DNA from: Thalassotalea sp. PP2-459
GTDB lineage: Bacteria; Pseudomonadota; Gammaproteobacteria; Enterobacterales; Alteromonadaceae
Reading direction: 5' to 3'
Assembly (NCBI RefSeq): GCF_001913705.1
Contig: NZ_MKQD01000054.1
Location: forward strand, 81,994-145,993
DNA: 64,000 nt
Below, one piece after another: positions 48,794 through 57,625 of this stretch. A model generated the notes under the pieces. That model was not told where the DNA came from and did no database searches. It was given only the letters and a program-made list of their open reading frames with translations. How positions within the stretch are numbered: the stretch's first letter is position 1; each line of letters begins with the position of its first letter. The position numbers and the translations under genes are program-made.

Positions 48794-50434
48794 GTGACGA
48801 TAAAAATAAACACCATGATTGCCGCATGCATTCTCAGTTATTGTACCGTAAGTTATGCAAATGATGACTTCAATAAAGCATACCAATCTTTTGACGAAAA
48901 GGAGATAAAAGCAGATATTAAAACCTTATCTTCAGATGCTTTTGAGGGGCGTGAACCTTCTGGCGTTGGTGAAACACTAACAACAGAGATGTTAATAGAG
49001 CGTTTTAAATCGCTTGGCTTATCGCCTGGAAATGGTGATAAATACACGCAAGCAGTACCAATGGTAAGTATTACCAGTAAGCCTGAAACGTCGTTAAATA
49101 TTGCAGATCTACGTTTTGAATTTCCTAAAAACTTTGTTGCAACCTCACGTAAAACACAAAAAAAGATACAGCTTAAAAACTCTGAACTGGTGTTTGTTGG
49201 TTATGGTATCAATGCACCAGAATATCAATGGAATGACTATAAAAATGTAGATGTTAAAGGAAAAACAGTCGTTGTTTTAGTCAATGATCCTGGTTTTGCC
49301 ACGCAAGATCCTAAATTATTTGAAGGCAATACCATGACTTACTATGGTCGTTGGATTTATAAATATGAAGAAGCTGCACGGCAAGGAGCTGCTGGCGCAA
49401 TAATTGTGCACGAAACAAAACCTGCAAGTTATGGATGGAATGTTATTGAAAGCAGTTGGACTGGTGCGCAATATCACTTACCAGCCAAAGAAGTTAACGA
49501 GCCAGCAATTGATGTAGAAATGTGGATCAGTATTGAAAAGGCAAAGGCGTTATTTGCCAAAGCAGGCAAAGACTTCACTGAAATGAAAAAGTACGCTTTG
49601 ACTAAAAACTTTAAAGCAACGCCACTTAATTTAACAGCCAGTATTCGTTTAAAAAATGAGATTAAATCTTCTACATCAAATAACGTTATTGCAACACTTA
49701 AAGGCAGTGAACATCCAGAAGAACATGTACTTTATATGGGACATTGGGATCACTTAGGTAGCTATGTTGATAATGATGGCAAAAAAGTTATTTATAACGG
49801 AGCACACGATAATGCTACTGGTACAGCTGGTTTAATGCACATCGCTAAAGCTTATCAAGCATTAGGAAAAGCACCTAAACGTTCTATTACCTTTGCTGCG
49901 GTTACGGCGGAAGAACAAGGGCGCTTGGGTTCTCGTTACTTTGCTAACCATCCAACCATTCCGTTAAAGCAAATAGTTGGCTTGATTAACATGGACAGTT
50001 TAGATGTAACAGGCAAGAAAAAAGACGTTACTGTTGTAGGTTATGGTAAATCTGAACTTGAGAGCTATTTATCTGAAGCAGCTAAAAGACAAGGCAGAAC
50101 GTTGACTGCGGAACTTACGCCAGAAAGAGGCTATTATTATCGTTCAGATCACTTTAGTTTAGCGAAAAAGGGTGTACCAGCCCTTAGCGCAGGTGGTGGC
50201 TCAGTGTGGTATGACAATACTGAAAAGCAAATAGGTAAACGCGTTAAAGCTGATGTAGCTAAATGTTATCATCAAGCCTGCGATGAATTTAACGAGGCAT
50301 GGGGTTGGCAAGGTTTAATCGCTGAGCTGCAATTATTTTTTGAAACAGGCTATTTATTGGCAGAGACTACTGAATGGCCAAATTGGCGTGAAGGTACAGA
50401 GTTTAAAGCATATCGTGACAATATGATGAAATAA
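48794..50434 (+). CDS. Exported M28-family zinc peptidase
   Basis: A 546-residue secreted peptidase with a signal peptide (about residues 1-23, ending SYA), a PA-domain insertion (about 130-265) and an M28 catalytic domain. Metal ligands are visible in GHWDHLG, GAHDNATGTAG, TAEEQGRLGS and MDSLD, with the last His in RSDHFSLAKKGVP. Members act as aminopeptidases or carboxypeptidases. The start is GTG at 48794 with AGGA eight bases before; an ATG at 48815 is the alternative. Monocistronic. Confidence 0.9.
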   Translation: MTIKINTMIAACILSYCTVSYANDDFNKAYQSFDEKEIKADIKTLSSDAFEGREPSGVGETLTTEMLIERFKSLGLSPGNGDKYTQAVPMVSITSKPETSLNIADLRFEFPKNFVATSRKTQKKIQLKNSELVFVGYGINAPEYQWNDYKNVDVKGKTVVVLVNDPGFATQDPKLFEGNTMTYYGRWIYKYEEAARQGAAGAIIVHETKPASYGWNVIESSWTGAQYHLPAKEVNEPAIDVEMWISIEKAKALFAKAGKDFTEMKKYALTKNFKATPLNLTASIRLKNEIKSSTSNNVIATLKGSEHPEEHVLYMGHWDHLGSYVDNDGKKVIYNGAHDNATGTAGLMHIAKAYQALGKAPKRSITFAAVTAEEQGRLGSRYFANHPTIPLKQIVGLINMDSLDVTGKKKDVTVVGYGKSELESYLSEAAKRQGRTLTAELTPERGYYYRSDHFSLAKKGVPALSAGGGSVWYDNTEKQIGKRVKADVAKCYHQACDEFNEAWGWQGLIAELQLFFETGYLLAETTEWPNWREGTEFKAYRDNMMK

Positions 50435-50450
50435 AAGTTACTTTTATAGA

Positions 50451-50486
50451 AAAAAAGGGGTTAACAAATACGTTAATCCCTTTTTT
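50451..50486. terminator. Bidirectional terminator between the M28 and S9 peptidase genes
   Basis: A 15-bp stem with one G-U pair (AAAAAAGGGGTTAAC with GTTAATCCCTTTTTT), symmetrical A and T tracts on the two sides, located between converging stops. Confidence 0.9.
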
Positions 50487-50505
50487 GTTTGCAGCAATTA
50501 AATCG

Positions 50506-52548
50506 TTACTTTTGTGCAGGCTTATTTTTGTACTTTTCGAACCAAGCTAACGTATTTTCGATTTTTGCGATCATGCGTGAAGGCTTTCCTGCAATACCGT
50601 GAGGAGCACCAGGTACTTTTACCAACACAGTATCAATTTTTCGTAATTTAAGTGCCTGATAATATTGCTCAGTTTGTGCCATCGGGGTACGAAGATCTTC
50701 TTCACCTGTCATTAGTAAAGTAGGGGTTGTTACGTTGCCTACTAATGACATAGGTGAACGTTGCCAGTAATGTTCAACATGCTCCCATGGCATACCTGGA
50801 AACTGCGTGGGTATTTGTCGTAAACCACTATCTGCGGTTAATACTTTACTTAACCAGTTGATCACAGGCTTAACTACGGCTGCTGCGGCAAATCTGTCTG
50901 TTAAACCAATTGCATATGCTGTGGCAATCCCACCTGCTGAACCGCCTGCAATAAACAAATTGTTTTCATCAATAAAGCCTTTAGCGATCATGGCATCTAC
51001 ACCTGAATTATGATCGGCAAAGTCTTCTTTTGAGCTGTATTTATATTTAAGCAACATAGCAAAGCGTTCGCCGTACGAGCTACTACCACGGTGATTATCA
51101 TAAAATACCACATAGCCTTGAGCAGCAAAGCGTTGTAGTTCTGCTGAAAAGTGAGGACCATAAGCTAAATGAGGCCCGCCATGAATCTCTAACAATAACG
51201 GATACTTCTTTTTAGGGTCAAAGTTTGGTGGAGTAATGTACCAACCTTGTATCTCTTCACCGTCAAACGATGATTTGTAATTGATTTCGTGTACCTTACC
51301 TAGGGTTTTATGGGCGAGTAAATCTTCGTTTAGCGCTGTAAGCTGCGAAACTTTACCTTTTGTATTTACCACAGCAACATCACTAGGGCGCTGACTTGTC
51401 CCCTTGGTAAAGACAATTTTTCCTGAATCATTGGTATGAAATTCACCACTGATGTAAGGGCGGCCTAATGTGGTTCCTGATAAACTGTCAGTTAGATCAG
51501 TAATTTTTCCTTTGGTGGTCATTGTAGCAACTTTTCGTTTGCCAAAATCATCATAGGCAAAAGCTAGCTTACTGTTTGATAGCCATTGTGGGCTTCTTAT
51601 TGAACGATCAAAATCTTTAGCAACGATTTTCGCTTCTTTTGAAGACCAGTTCATGATGTTAAGTTTGGCATTACGGTATGGATTTAATGCATTCGATGTT
51701 GATAAAAATGCTAGCTTCTCTCCGTTATTAGAAAAGCTAGGACCATACTCTTTACCTGGCGCAGAGGTTAGCTGTGTTAAGTTGCCATCTTTTAAGGAAA
51801 CTGAAAATAAATCTCCTTCTAAGCCTTTATATTCCCAGTCATCTCTTCTATTTGCTGAAAATACAATTTCGTCGCTGGCATCATTCCAAGCCAAGGTGCC
51901 TCTATGATGATAATTCCCTTGGGTAAGTTGTCTTGGTGTACCACCATCGGACGGGATAACAAAAATATGACTATAGCCGGGTTTGATTAAACCTCTACCG
52001 TCTGCTTGATAATAAGCTTTGTCGATCACAACGACTGGTTTCGCCCATTTAGCGCCTTTTGGTTTTTTCGGCATTTTTGCAAGCTTACTGTTTGGAGCAT
52101 TTACTTTTTGACTAAACGCCAACCACTTACCGTCAGGTGACCACGTTAAGCTTGAGATGCCTGCCTGTAATTGACTAACCATCGCTGTTCGGTTGCTTTC
52201 TAAGTAATGAATATGTATTTGGTACTTGCCACTAATATTACTAATAAATGCTAACTTTTTACCATCAGGTGACCATCGTGGTTGTGAATATTGCTTATCA
52301 TCAGAAAATAGTGGTTCGTGCATTCCTGATTTAATATTTAATAGCCATAAGTCTCGATTTTTACCATCGGTCATAATGTCATAGGCATTACGAACATATA
52401 CTGCTGTTTTTCCATCAGGAGATATACGTGGATCAGATGCGTATTCTAATGAGAAAATATCTGTTGAAGTGAACACATCTGCTGCGATTGTCATAAATGG
52501 CGTTAACGCGGTAGCTAACAATAATTTGCTAAAGGTTGGCTTTAACAT
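50506..52548 (-). CDS. Exported S9-family serine peptidase (acylaminoacyl/prolyl oligopeptidase type)
   Basis: A 680-residue protein with a signal peptide (to about residue 23), an N-terminal beta-propeller of WD40/TolB-like repeats (SPDGKTAVYVRN, SPDGKKLAFISN, SPDGKWLAFSQK) and a C-terminal alpha/beta-hydrolase domain. The catalytic Ser is in GGSAGGIATA, Asp in TGEEDLRTP and His in PGAPHGIAG. Such enzymes cut short peptides. The ATG at 52548 is chosen over one 12 bases upstream because GGAA stands at better spacing. Confidence 0.92.
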   Translation of the reverse strand: MLKPTFSKLLLATALTPFMTIAADVFTSTDIFSLEYASDPRISPDGKTAVYVRNAYDIMTDGKNRDLWLLNIKSGMHEPLFSDDKQYSQPRWSPDGKKLAFISNISGKYQIHIHYLESNRTAMVSQLQAGISSLTWSPDGKWLAFSQKVNAPNSKLAKMPKKPKGAKWAKPVVVIDKAYYQADGRGLIKPGYSHIFVIPSDGGTPRQLTQGNYHHRGTLAWNDASDEIVFSANRRDDWEYKGLEGDLFSVSLKDGNLTQLTSAPGKEYGPSFSNNGEKLAFLSTSNALNPYRNAKLNIMNWSSKEAKIVAKDFDRSIRSPQWLSNSKLAFAYDDFGKRKVATMTTKGKITDLTDSLSGTTLGRPYISGEFHTNDSGKIVFTKGTSQRPSDVAVVNTKGKVSQLTALNEDLLAHKTLGKVHEINYKSSFDGEEIQGWYITPPNFDPKKKYPLLLEIHGGPHLAYGPHFSAELQRFAAQGYVVFYDNHRGSSSYGERFAMLLKYKYSSKEDFADHNSGVDAMIAKGFIDENNLFIAGGSAGGIATAYAIGLTDRFAAAAVVKPVINWLSKVLTADSGLRQIPTQFPGMPWEHVEHYWQRSPMSLVGNVTTPTLLMTGEEDLRTPMAQTEQYYQALKLRKIDTVLVKVPGAPHGIAGKPSRMIAKIENTLAWFEKYKNKPAQK

Positions 52549-52757
52549 ACAAGGTTCCATTATTAATTTTAGTATCTGTTCATTTTAGGGTAAGTTACTT
52601 TATTTACACTGCTATTTGTCGTTTTTATTGTTCACCTTACCGACTTTGTTACAATTTTGGTGTACTTAATTTAGTATCCGTGACTACAATTACCGTTTTG
52701 CAATGTCAAAAGTAAAGAAAATTTCTCGGTGCTCTTTAACAACTAGTAAGTGAATGT

Positions 52758-53207
52758 ATGAAGATAACAATAAATAAAGCAACAGTGGACGATGCAAATA
52801 AAATCGCTCCTTTATTTGACTTATATCGACAATTTTACCAAGAAACCTCTGATATTAATCTCGCGATTGACTTTCTTACAACTCGTTTAAGCAAAGGTGA
52901 ATCAACCATTTATTTTGCGATTGACGATGCAAACACGGTGCATGGTTTTACCCAGTTATTTCCAAGCTTTTCGTCAATATCTGCACAAGCAACATGGATC
53001 TTGAATGACTTATTTGTCATTGAAGAATCAAGAGGTATTGGCATAGGGAAACTGTTATTAGAACGCGCAGAAAAACTTGCGATTAACTCTCATGCCAAAG
53101 GAATAGGGCTTGAAACAACGACGGAGAATGTGTCTGCACAAAAATTATATGAATCATTAGGTTATGAAATAGCAGATGGCTATTTACAGTATTTTAAAAC
53201 GCTATAG
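52758..53207 (+). CDS. GNAT-family N-acetyltransferase
   Basis: A 149-residue acetyltransferase. ATWILNDLFVIEESRGIGIG (about 74-93) is the acetyl-CoA-binding motif A with R/Q-x-x-G-x-G/A, followed by KLLLERAEKLA and the C-terminal LYESLGYEIADGY. Acceptor unknown. No partner genes; the 200 bases before it (52549-52757) show nothing I can support. Confidence 0.9.
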   Translation: MKITINKATVDDANKIAPLFDLYRQFYQETSDINLAIDFLTTRLSKGESTIYFAIDDANTVHGFTQLFPSFSSISAQATWILNDLFVIEESRGIGIGKLLLERAEKLAINSHAKGIGLETTTENVSAQKLYESLGYEIADGYLQYFKTL

Positions 53208-53223
53208 AGGATCTTTTAAGAAG

Positions 53224-53300
<77 letters not shown>

Positions 53301-53307
53301 ACTTTAG

Positions 53308-53335
53308 CGTTAAAGACGAAGGCTCGTCTTTAACG
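53308..53335 (-). other. Perfect 12-bp hairpin in the tRNA-Val 5' leader
   Basis: CGTTAAAGACGA pairs perfectly with TCGTCTTTAACG across a 4-base loop, just after the predicted transcription start and 7 bases before the mature tRNA. It may be a remnant of a terminator of a lost upstream tRNA gene or a processing signal. Confidence 0.6.
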
Positions 53336-53342
53336 GAGCGCT

Positions 53343-53371
53343 ATGTTAGCGATCTGATATTCGTCTTGCAA
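53343..53371 (-). promoter_or_regulatory. Promoter of tRNA-Val
   Basis: On the minus strand: TTGCAA (53371-53366), a 17-base spacer, TAACAT (53348-53343), then a GC-rich discriminator (AGCGCTCC) typical of stringently controlled stable-RNA promoters. Confidence 0.7.
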
Positions 53372-53435
53372 GCGTTTTTAAATGTTTTATCAGTATTTTG
53401 TCACTGTTTGCTTAACAATTGCTCATTTTAACACG

Positions 53436-54809
53436 TTAACTTGTTTGTTTAGCCTCAGTTGCAAACCGCGCCTGCACCACTTTTAAACGCCATCCTAATA
53501 AAATAGCAGCGGTTGTTAGTCCGGATATAATTCCAATCCAAAAACCGTAAGGGCCAATAGGTGCTATTATCCAATCAGTTATGCCTAGCACTAAACCTAC
53601 GCTTAGGCCTACTACCCAATATGAAACGAAGGTTAAATATAAAATGGCTGTTGTGTCTTTATAGCCGCGTAACGCTCCTGCTGCAATGACTTGAATAGCA
53701 TCTGAAAACTGAAATAGTGTAGCTAATAACATTAAGCTTGCTGCTAATTCAATAACGACTAATTCGTGGCTGTATATTTCCGCAATTTGATACCGAAAAG
53801 CAAGTGTAAATAGTGCTGTAAACAAAGCGATTAACAAGCCAAGTGCTATAGAATAGGTACACACTTGCTTTGCTTGTTCAATTTTTTTATTGCCTATTGC
53901 TGTACCCACTAAAATAGTAACCGCCATCGCTAGGCTTAACGGGATCATAAAGATAAGACCCGAGAAGTTGATCACAATTTGATGACTTGCCACCGTTTCA
54001 GCGCCAAAAGGAGCAAGAATAATGGCAACCACACCAAATAAACTGACTTCAAATAACAAAGATAACGCGATTGGTACCCCTAAAAGAAGAATGTATTTTA
54101 TTTCATGCCAATTCGGTAAATACAGTTTGTCAAAGATAGGTGCATGTTTTAAGTGCTTACTGAAAATACAATATAAATACATACTAATACACATTACCCA
54201 ATAAACAATAGCAGTGGCAATACCACAACCCGCACCACCTAATGCTGGTATGTCTCCATAACCATAAATAAAAATGTAGTTTGCAGGAATGTTAATAATA
54301 AGACCAACAATGCTAACAATCATGGTAGGCCGTGTATGCGATAAACCTTCAGAATAATTCCTGAACACCAAATACAAACAAAAGCCTGGGCCGCCCCATA
54401 CAACATATTCTAAATAATCAAATAACAATTGTTGAAGTTGGGGTTCTAAAGAAACATTTGCTTGAATATAAGGTGCTACACCGTAATAAAGTGCAATAAG
54501 CGCCACTGACATGAAAAATGAAATCCATGCGGTTTGTTGGGTTGCTGCACCAATTTTTTTATAATCATTAGCACCTGATAATTGTGAAACAATAGCGGCA
54601 AGGGCCATCACCACACCAGAAATAGTTAAAATAATAGGCAACCAAATGCTACTAGCGACGGCAATGGCTGCCATATCGGTAGAACTTACACGGCCAGCCA
54701 TAACCGTATCGGCAAAACCCATTAATGTTTGGATTAATTGAGCAATTAAAATAGGATACGCTAAGGTCATCAACCTTTTAGTATTATCAATAAAGCCTTG
54801 AATATGCAT
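53436..54809 (-). CDS. MATE-family multidrug/Na+ antiporter (NorM-like)
   Basis: A 457-residue polytopic membrane protein with twelve helices in two halves. The N-terminal YPILIAQLIQTLMGFADTVM and AGRVSSTDMAAIAVASSIW are typical for NorM-like MATE pumps; a second-half counterpart is APFGAETVASHQIVINFSG. It exports cationic drugs using Na+ or H+. Divergent from riboflavin synthase with a 64-base gap. No local regulator. Confidence 0.92.
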   Translation of the reverse strand: MHIQGFIDNTKRLMTLAYPILIAQLIQTLMGFADTVMAGRVSSTDMAAIAVASSIWLPIILTISGVVMALAAIVSQLSGANDYKKIGAATQQTAWISFFMSVALIALYYGVAPYIQANVSLEPQLQQLLFDYLEYVVWGGPGFCLYLVFRNYSEGLSHTRPTMIVSIVGLIINIPANYIFIYGYGDIPALGGAGCGIATAIVYWVMCISMYLYCIFSKHLKHAPIFDKLYLPNWHEIKYILLLGVPIALSLLFEVSLFGVVAIILAPFGAETVASHQIVINFSGLIFMIPLSLAMAVTILVGTAIGNKKIEQAKQVCTYSIALGLLIALFTALFTLAFRYQIAEIYSHELVVIELAASLMLLATLFQFSDAIQVIAAGALRGYKDTTAILYLTFVSYWVVGLSVGLVLGITDWIIAPIGPYGFWIGIISGLTTAAILLGWRLKVVQARFATEAKQTS

Positions 54810-54873
54810 TAGTTGTGGTACTTAAAATAACAGGGCGCTAAAATGCGGGAACTTTTATAACGTTGGATCATAT

Positions 54874-55485
54874 ATGTTTACTGGCATAGTGCAATCACAA
54901 GCTGAAATTATTTCAGCAGATGTAAATCACAAGTTAATGAGGTTAATTGTTAAAGGTGAGCTTGAACTCATTGAACAGTTACAACTAGGAGCGAGTATTG
55001 CGGTTAATGGCTGCTGTTTAACTGTAGTGAAATTTTTCCAGCAGCAACAAAGCAGTATTATTCACTTTGATGTAATCGATGAAACGTTAAGGCTTACCAA
55101 TTTAGGTTGCTTATCAATAGGCGACAACGTAAATGTTGAACGCTCATTAAAAGTAGGGGATGAACTTGGCGGGCATATTGTTAGTGGTCATATTCATACC
55201 ACCGCTTCTTTAAGTCATATCGAACAATCCGCCACCAATTGTTCAATGACATTTAAGTTACCTGTGCAGTGGAAAAAATTTGTCTTAGCGAAAGGCTTTA
55301 TCACCATTAATGGTATTAGTTTAACGGTAGGTGACGTTATCGATAATCACTTTACCGTTCACTTGATCCCAGAAACGTTGAGCAGAACAAATTTATCTAG
55401 CTTATCAATGGGGGCTTTGGTGAATATTGAATGTGATCAACAAACCATTACCATTGTTAATACCATCGAACGAATGAAGCTTTAA
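54874..55485 (+). CDS. ribE: Riboflavin synthase, alpha chain
   Basis: A 203-residue trimeric enzyme dismutating two 6,7-dimethyl-8-ribityllumazine molecules to riboflavin. The two lumazine-binding repeats are visible: MFTGIVQSQAEII with ASIAVNGCCLTVV, and GGHIVSGHIHTTASL with GFITINGISLTVGDV. Length is normal. It starts with MFTGIV as family members do. There is no FMN riboswitch in the 64-base gap upstream. The same gene is called ribC in E. coli. Confidence 0.96.
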   Translation: MFTGIVQSQAEIISADVNHKLMRLIVKGELELIEQLQLGASIAVNGCCLTVVKFFQQQQSSIIHFDVIDETLRLTNLGCLSIGDNVNVERSLKVGDELGGHIVSGHIHTTASLSHIEQSATNCSMTFKLPVQWKKFVLAKGFITINGISLTVGDVIDNHFTVHLIPETLSRTNLSSLSMGALVNIECDQQTITIVNTIERMKL

Positions 55486-55495
55486 CGGTACAAGC

Positions 55496-55708
55496 TTATT
55501 GTTCATCACTATTGATAGCTAATTCAATTTTTTGTCGGTACTCATCAATGTGCATATTCAAATGAATGTCATTACAACAAGCTGAGCATTCGTCGTAATA
55601 ATCTTGATCGCCGGATGTTGGATCAATCGTAACATAAACATGGTGTCCGCAATGAGGGCATTCTATTCGAAGATCTGACACTTTTTGTGGAAGAGAATCA
55701 TGCGGCAT
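55496..55708 (-). CDS. CPXCG-motif cysteine-rich small protein
   Basis: A 70-residue protein with two cysteine pairs, CPHCGHHVYVTID and CSACCNDI, able to bind zinc; known as the CPXCG cysteine-rich family, function unknown. The start at 55708 (MPHDS) is chosen because GGGGGGAT stands seven bases before it; the longer frame has no ribosome-binding site. Convergent with ribE, 10 bases apart. Confidence 0.85.
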   Translation of the reverse strand: MPHDSLPQKVSDLRIECPHCGHHVYVTIDPTSGDQDYYDECSACCNDIHLNMHIDEYRQKIELAINSDEQ

Positions 55709-55857
55709 TATATCCCCCCAGATGCTACGCATCGCTTTGTTTGTCTTACTTCTAAGTATGGTCATAAATTTGAAAACTGCTAACTTTCATCATTAGCTTT
55801 CTGCAACTTATTTATTAGCGTTTGAATTTACTCACAATTCAATTATTCAAGACAAAA

Positions 55858-56724
55858 TCACGCCATTGATAATATTCGGTTTATACAGGCTTTTGCTTGT
55901 TCTACATATACACCACCGAAAATATTTGCATGGTTTAATACATGATATAAATTATAGACATGTTTACGTATACCATAGGCTTCAGGTAAGGGATAAGTGT
56001 CATAATACCCATGATAGAAATCTTCTGGTAAAGCACCGAATAACTCTGTCATCGCTAAATCTGCTTCCCGATCACCATAATAGCTTGCAGGATCAAAAAT
56101 AACGGGTTGTTCATTAGCAAATCCGATGTTACCTCGCCATAAGTCCCCGTGTAATAAACAAGGTTCAACGTGATGGTTTAAGAGTATTTGATGGCAAGCG
56201 TTGGTAATAAAATCAATATCACCAAAGACAATCGATTTTTCATTCAATAATTGTAATTGCCAACCAATGCGTTGCTCAGCAAAAAATTGCCGCCAATTAC
56301 TGCTCCACCTATTAGGTTGTATAATACTGCCAATAACATTATCTTGCTGCCAGCCAAATTGACCATGGCTTGTTTGCTTATGCATGGTGGCTAATTGCTC
56401 ACCTAGCCTACGCCAAAGTGCGTTGGACGGTTGATGGAAGTCAATGACATGTAGAACTAAAAAAGCCTTATCAGTCGTCACGCCGGTGGTAATGACAGAA
56501 GGACAAGCGATACACTCACTTTCTCTGATTTTATTTAAGTTGTATGCCTCAGCATCAAAATGTTCAAGCCTAGCTTTATCATTCACTTTTACAAAGTAAC
56601 GTTGTTGTTCACCACTAATTAAAAAGCTTTCGTTGATATCACCGCCAGTAACAGCACTATACTTTTCTATTTTGAAAGAGCTTGATAATGCTTGTTCAAT
56701 TGATTTAGCAATGCTGTTCCACAT
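55858..56724 (-). CDS. Fructosamine kinase family protein
   Basis: A 288-residue kinase-like protein of the fructosamine-3-kinase/ketosamine kinase family. Seen: GGDINESFLISGEQQRYFVK (ATP-binding Lys), HGQFGWQQDNVIGSIIQPN, and the catalytic loop CLLHGDLWRGNIGF followed by PVIFDPASYYGDREADLAM. Members phosphorylate ketosamines to reverse protein glycation or repair sugar adducts. Monocistronic. Confidence 0.92.
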   Translation of the reverse strand: MWNSIAKSIEQALSSSFKIEKYSAVTGGDINESFLISGEQQRYFVKVNDKARLEHFDAEAYNLNKIRESECIACPSVITTGVTTDKAFLVLHVIDFHQPSNALWRRLGEQLATMHKQTSHGQFGWQQDNVIGSIIQPNRWSSNWRQFFAEQRIGWQLQLLNEKSIVFGDIDFITNACHQILLNHHVEPCLLHGDLWRGNIGFANEQPVIFDPASYYGDREADLAMTELFGALPEDFYHGYYDTYPLPEAYGIRKHVYNLYHVLNHANIFGGVYVEQAKACINRILSMA

Positions 56725-56764
56725 AGGCCCCCCTGTTTACAATATACTTTCAGGGTAAGTATAG

Positions 56765-57385
56765 TTAACCTGTAAAATGCTGTTGTAACTTTTCGAGTGA
56801 TTTCCACAAACTTTTTTTAGCCACTTTATTCGCTATCCATGTAGGAATATTACCATTGGCTGATGCTGAAAATTGATAGGTAACCTCTAGCGCTGTAGGT
56901 GACAGTTGTTTGATATGCCAACAACCAAAATGCAGTGTCATTAACACGAAACTTTCAGGTAAGGTAATAGGCGTTGGCTTGTTTTCAACCTTAATAACCA
57001 TGTTGCGCTCAGTGTGTGTTGTGACTGTTGAAGTTGCCTGCATGACACGTGGACTAATAAAGAAACCTCCTGAAAAATAAGTGGTGATCATCGACTGGTT
57101 TTTTGTCACTTGTGTAATTTCAATATCTTCAGCGCGCGCTAACCACAATGCGACGCTTTCTTCATGATGTAAAAATTGATAAAAATGGTTAATTTTAGTT
57201 GGTAGGATAATCTTAGCTTGCAGTGCGATTGACTTGTTATTTGGCATTCTAGCGGTACTAACAGAGTAATTAGCATTGCTTTGCCAAAGCTGCCAATCTA
57301 GGCTGTAATGATAGCCACATGTACTTTGTGAAGAAGCTCTAACAAAAGTACAAAACAATAAGCTTAAACAGGTTAGTAACTTCAT
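56765..57385 (-). CDS. Exported START-domain-like protein
   Basis: A 206-residue protein with a signal peptide (about residues 1-19). The remainder resembles the SRPBCC/START fold: a middle part with KINHFYQFLHHEESVALWLA, strands around ITTYFSGGFFISPRV, and a C-terminal helix region GNIPTWIANKVAKKSLWKSL typical of START-like lipid-transfer domains. Predicted periplasmic, probably binding a hydrophobic ligand. It follows the fructosamine kinase on the opposite side of a 40-base gap in the same direction, upstream of it, so the two may be one unit. Confidence 0.7.
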   Translation of the reverse strand: MKLLTCLSLLFCTFVRASSQSTCGYHYSLDWQLWQSNANYSVSTARMPNNKSIALQAKIILPTKINHFYQFLHHEESVALWLARAEDIEITQVTKNQSMITTYFSGGFFISPRVMQATSTVTTHTERNMVIKVENKPTPITLPESFVLMTLHFGCWHIKQLSPTALEVTYQFSASANGNIPTWIANKVAKKSLWKSLEKLQQHFTG

Positions 57386-57452
57386 AATAATGATCTTAAT
57401 ACTAATACCACGAAAGGACGGGATAATTAATCATCCAAAGCACGATTATACG

Positions 57453-57481
57453 TTGCATTGTAAGAGATAATCGCCTATATT
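57453..57481 (+). promoter_or_regulatory. Candidate thrS promoter
   Basis: TTGCAT, 17 bases, TATATT. It would give a leader of about 138 bases before the thrS ATG, long enough for the folded operator described next. The leader also holds an AT hairpin at 57526-57543 (TATTATA with TATAATA) and a CGCTT/AAGCG stem at 57486-57503. Confidence 0.5.
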
Positions 57482-57584
57482 CACACGCTTATAAAAACAA
57501 GCGCTACGCGTGATTCTCTAAACCATATTATAGTTATATAATAGTCCGTATGCTTGATTGATTTAATTTTTGTTAACACCACAT

Positions 57585-57605
57585 GCGACGCTTGGTATGC
57601 GCCGC
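57585..57605 (+). promoter_or_regulatory. thrS operator hairpin mimicking a tRNA-Thr(GGU) anticodon arm
   Basis: A hairpin with arms GCGACGC and GCGCCGC (six pairs and one A/C mismatch) around the 7-base loop TTGGTAT. Read as an anticodon loop it gives U33, anticodon GGU (threonine), A37. It ends 20 bases before the thrS ATG, immediately before the AAAGGAAA ribosome-binding site. E. coli ThrRS represses its own mRNA by binding anticodon-like operator arms in the same place. Confidence 0.7.
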
Positions 57606-57625
57606 CACTGTAGAAAGGAAATTTC

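Noticed and set aside
54810..54873. FMN riboswitch before riboflavin synthase
   Set aside because: The gap is only 64 bases and lacks the conserved RFN helices.
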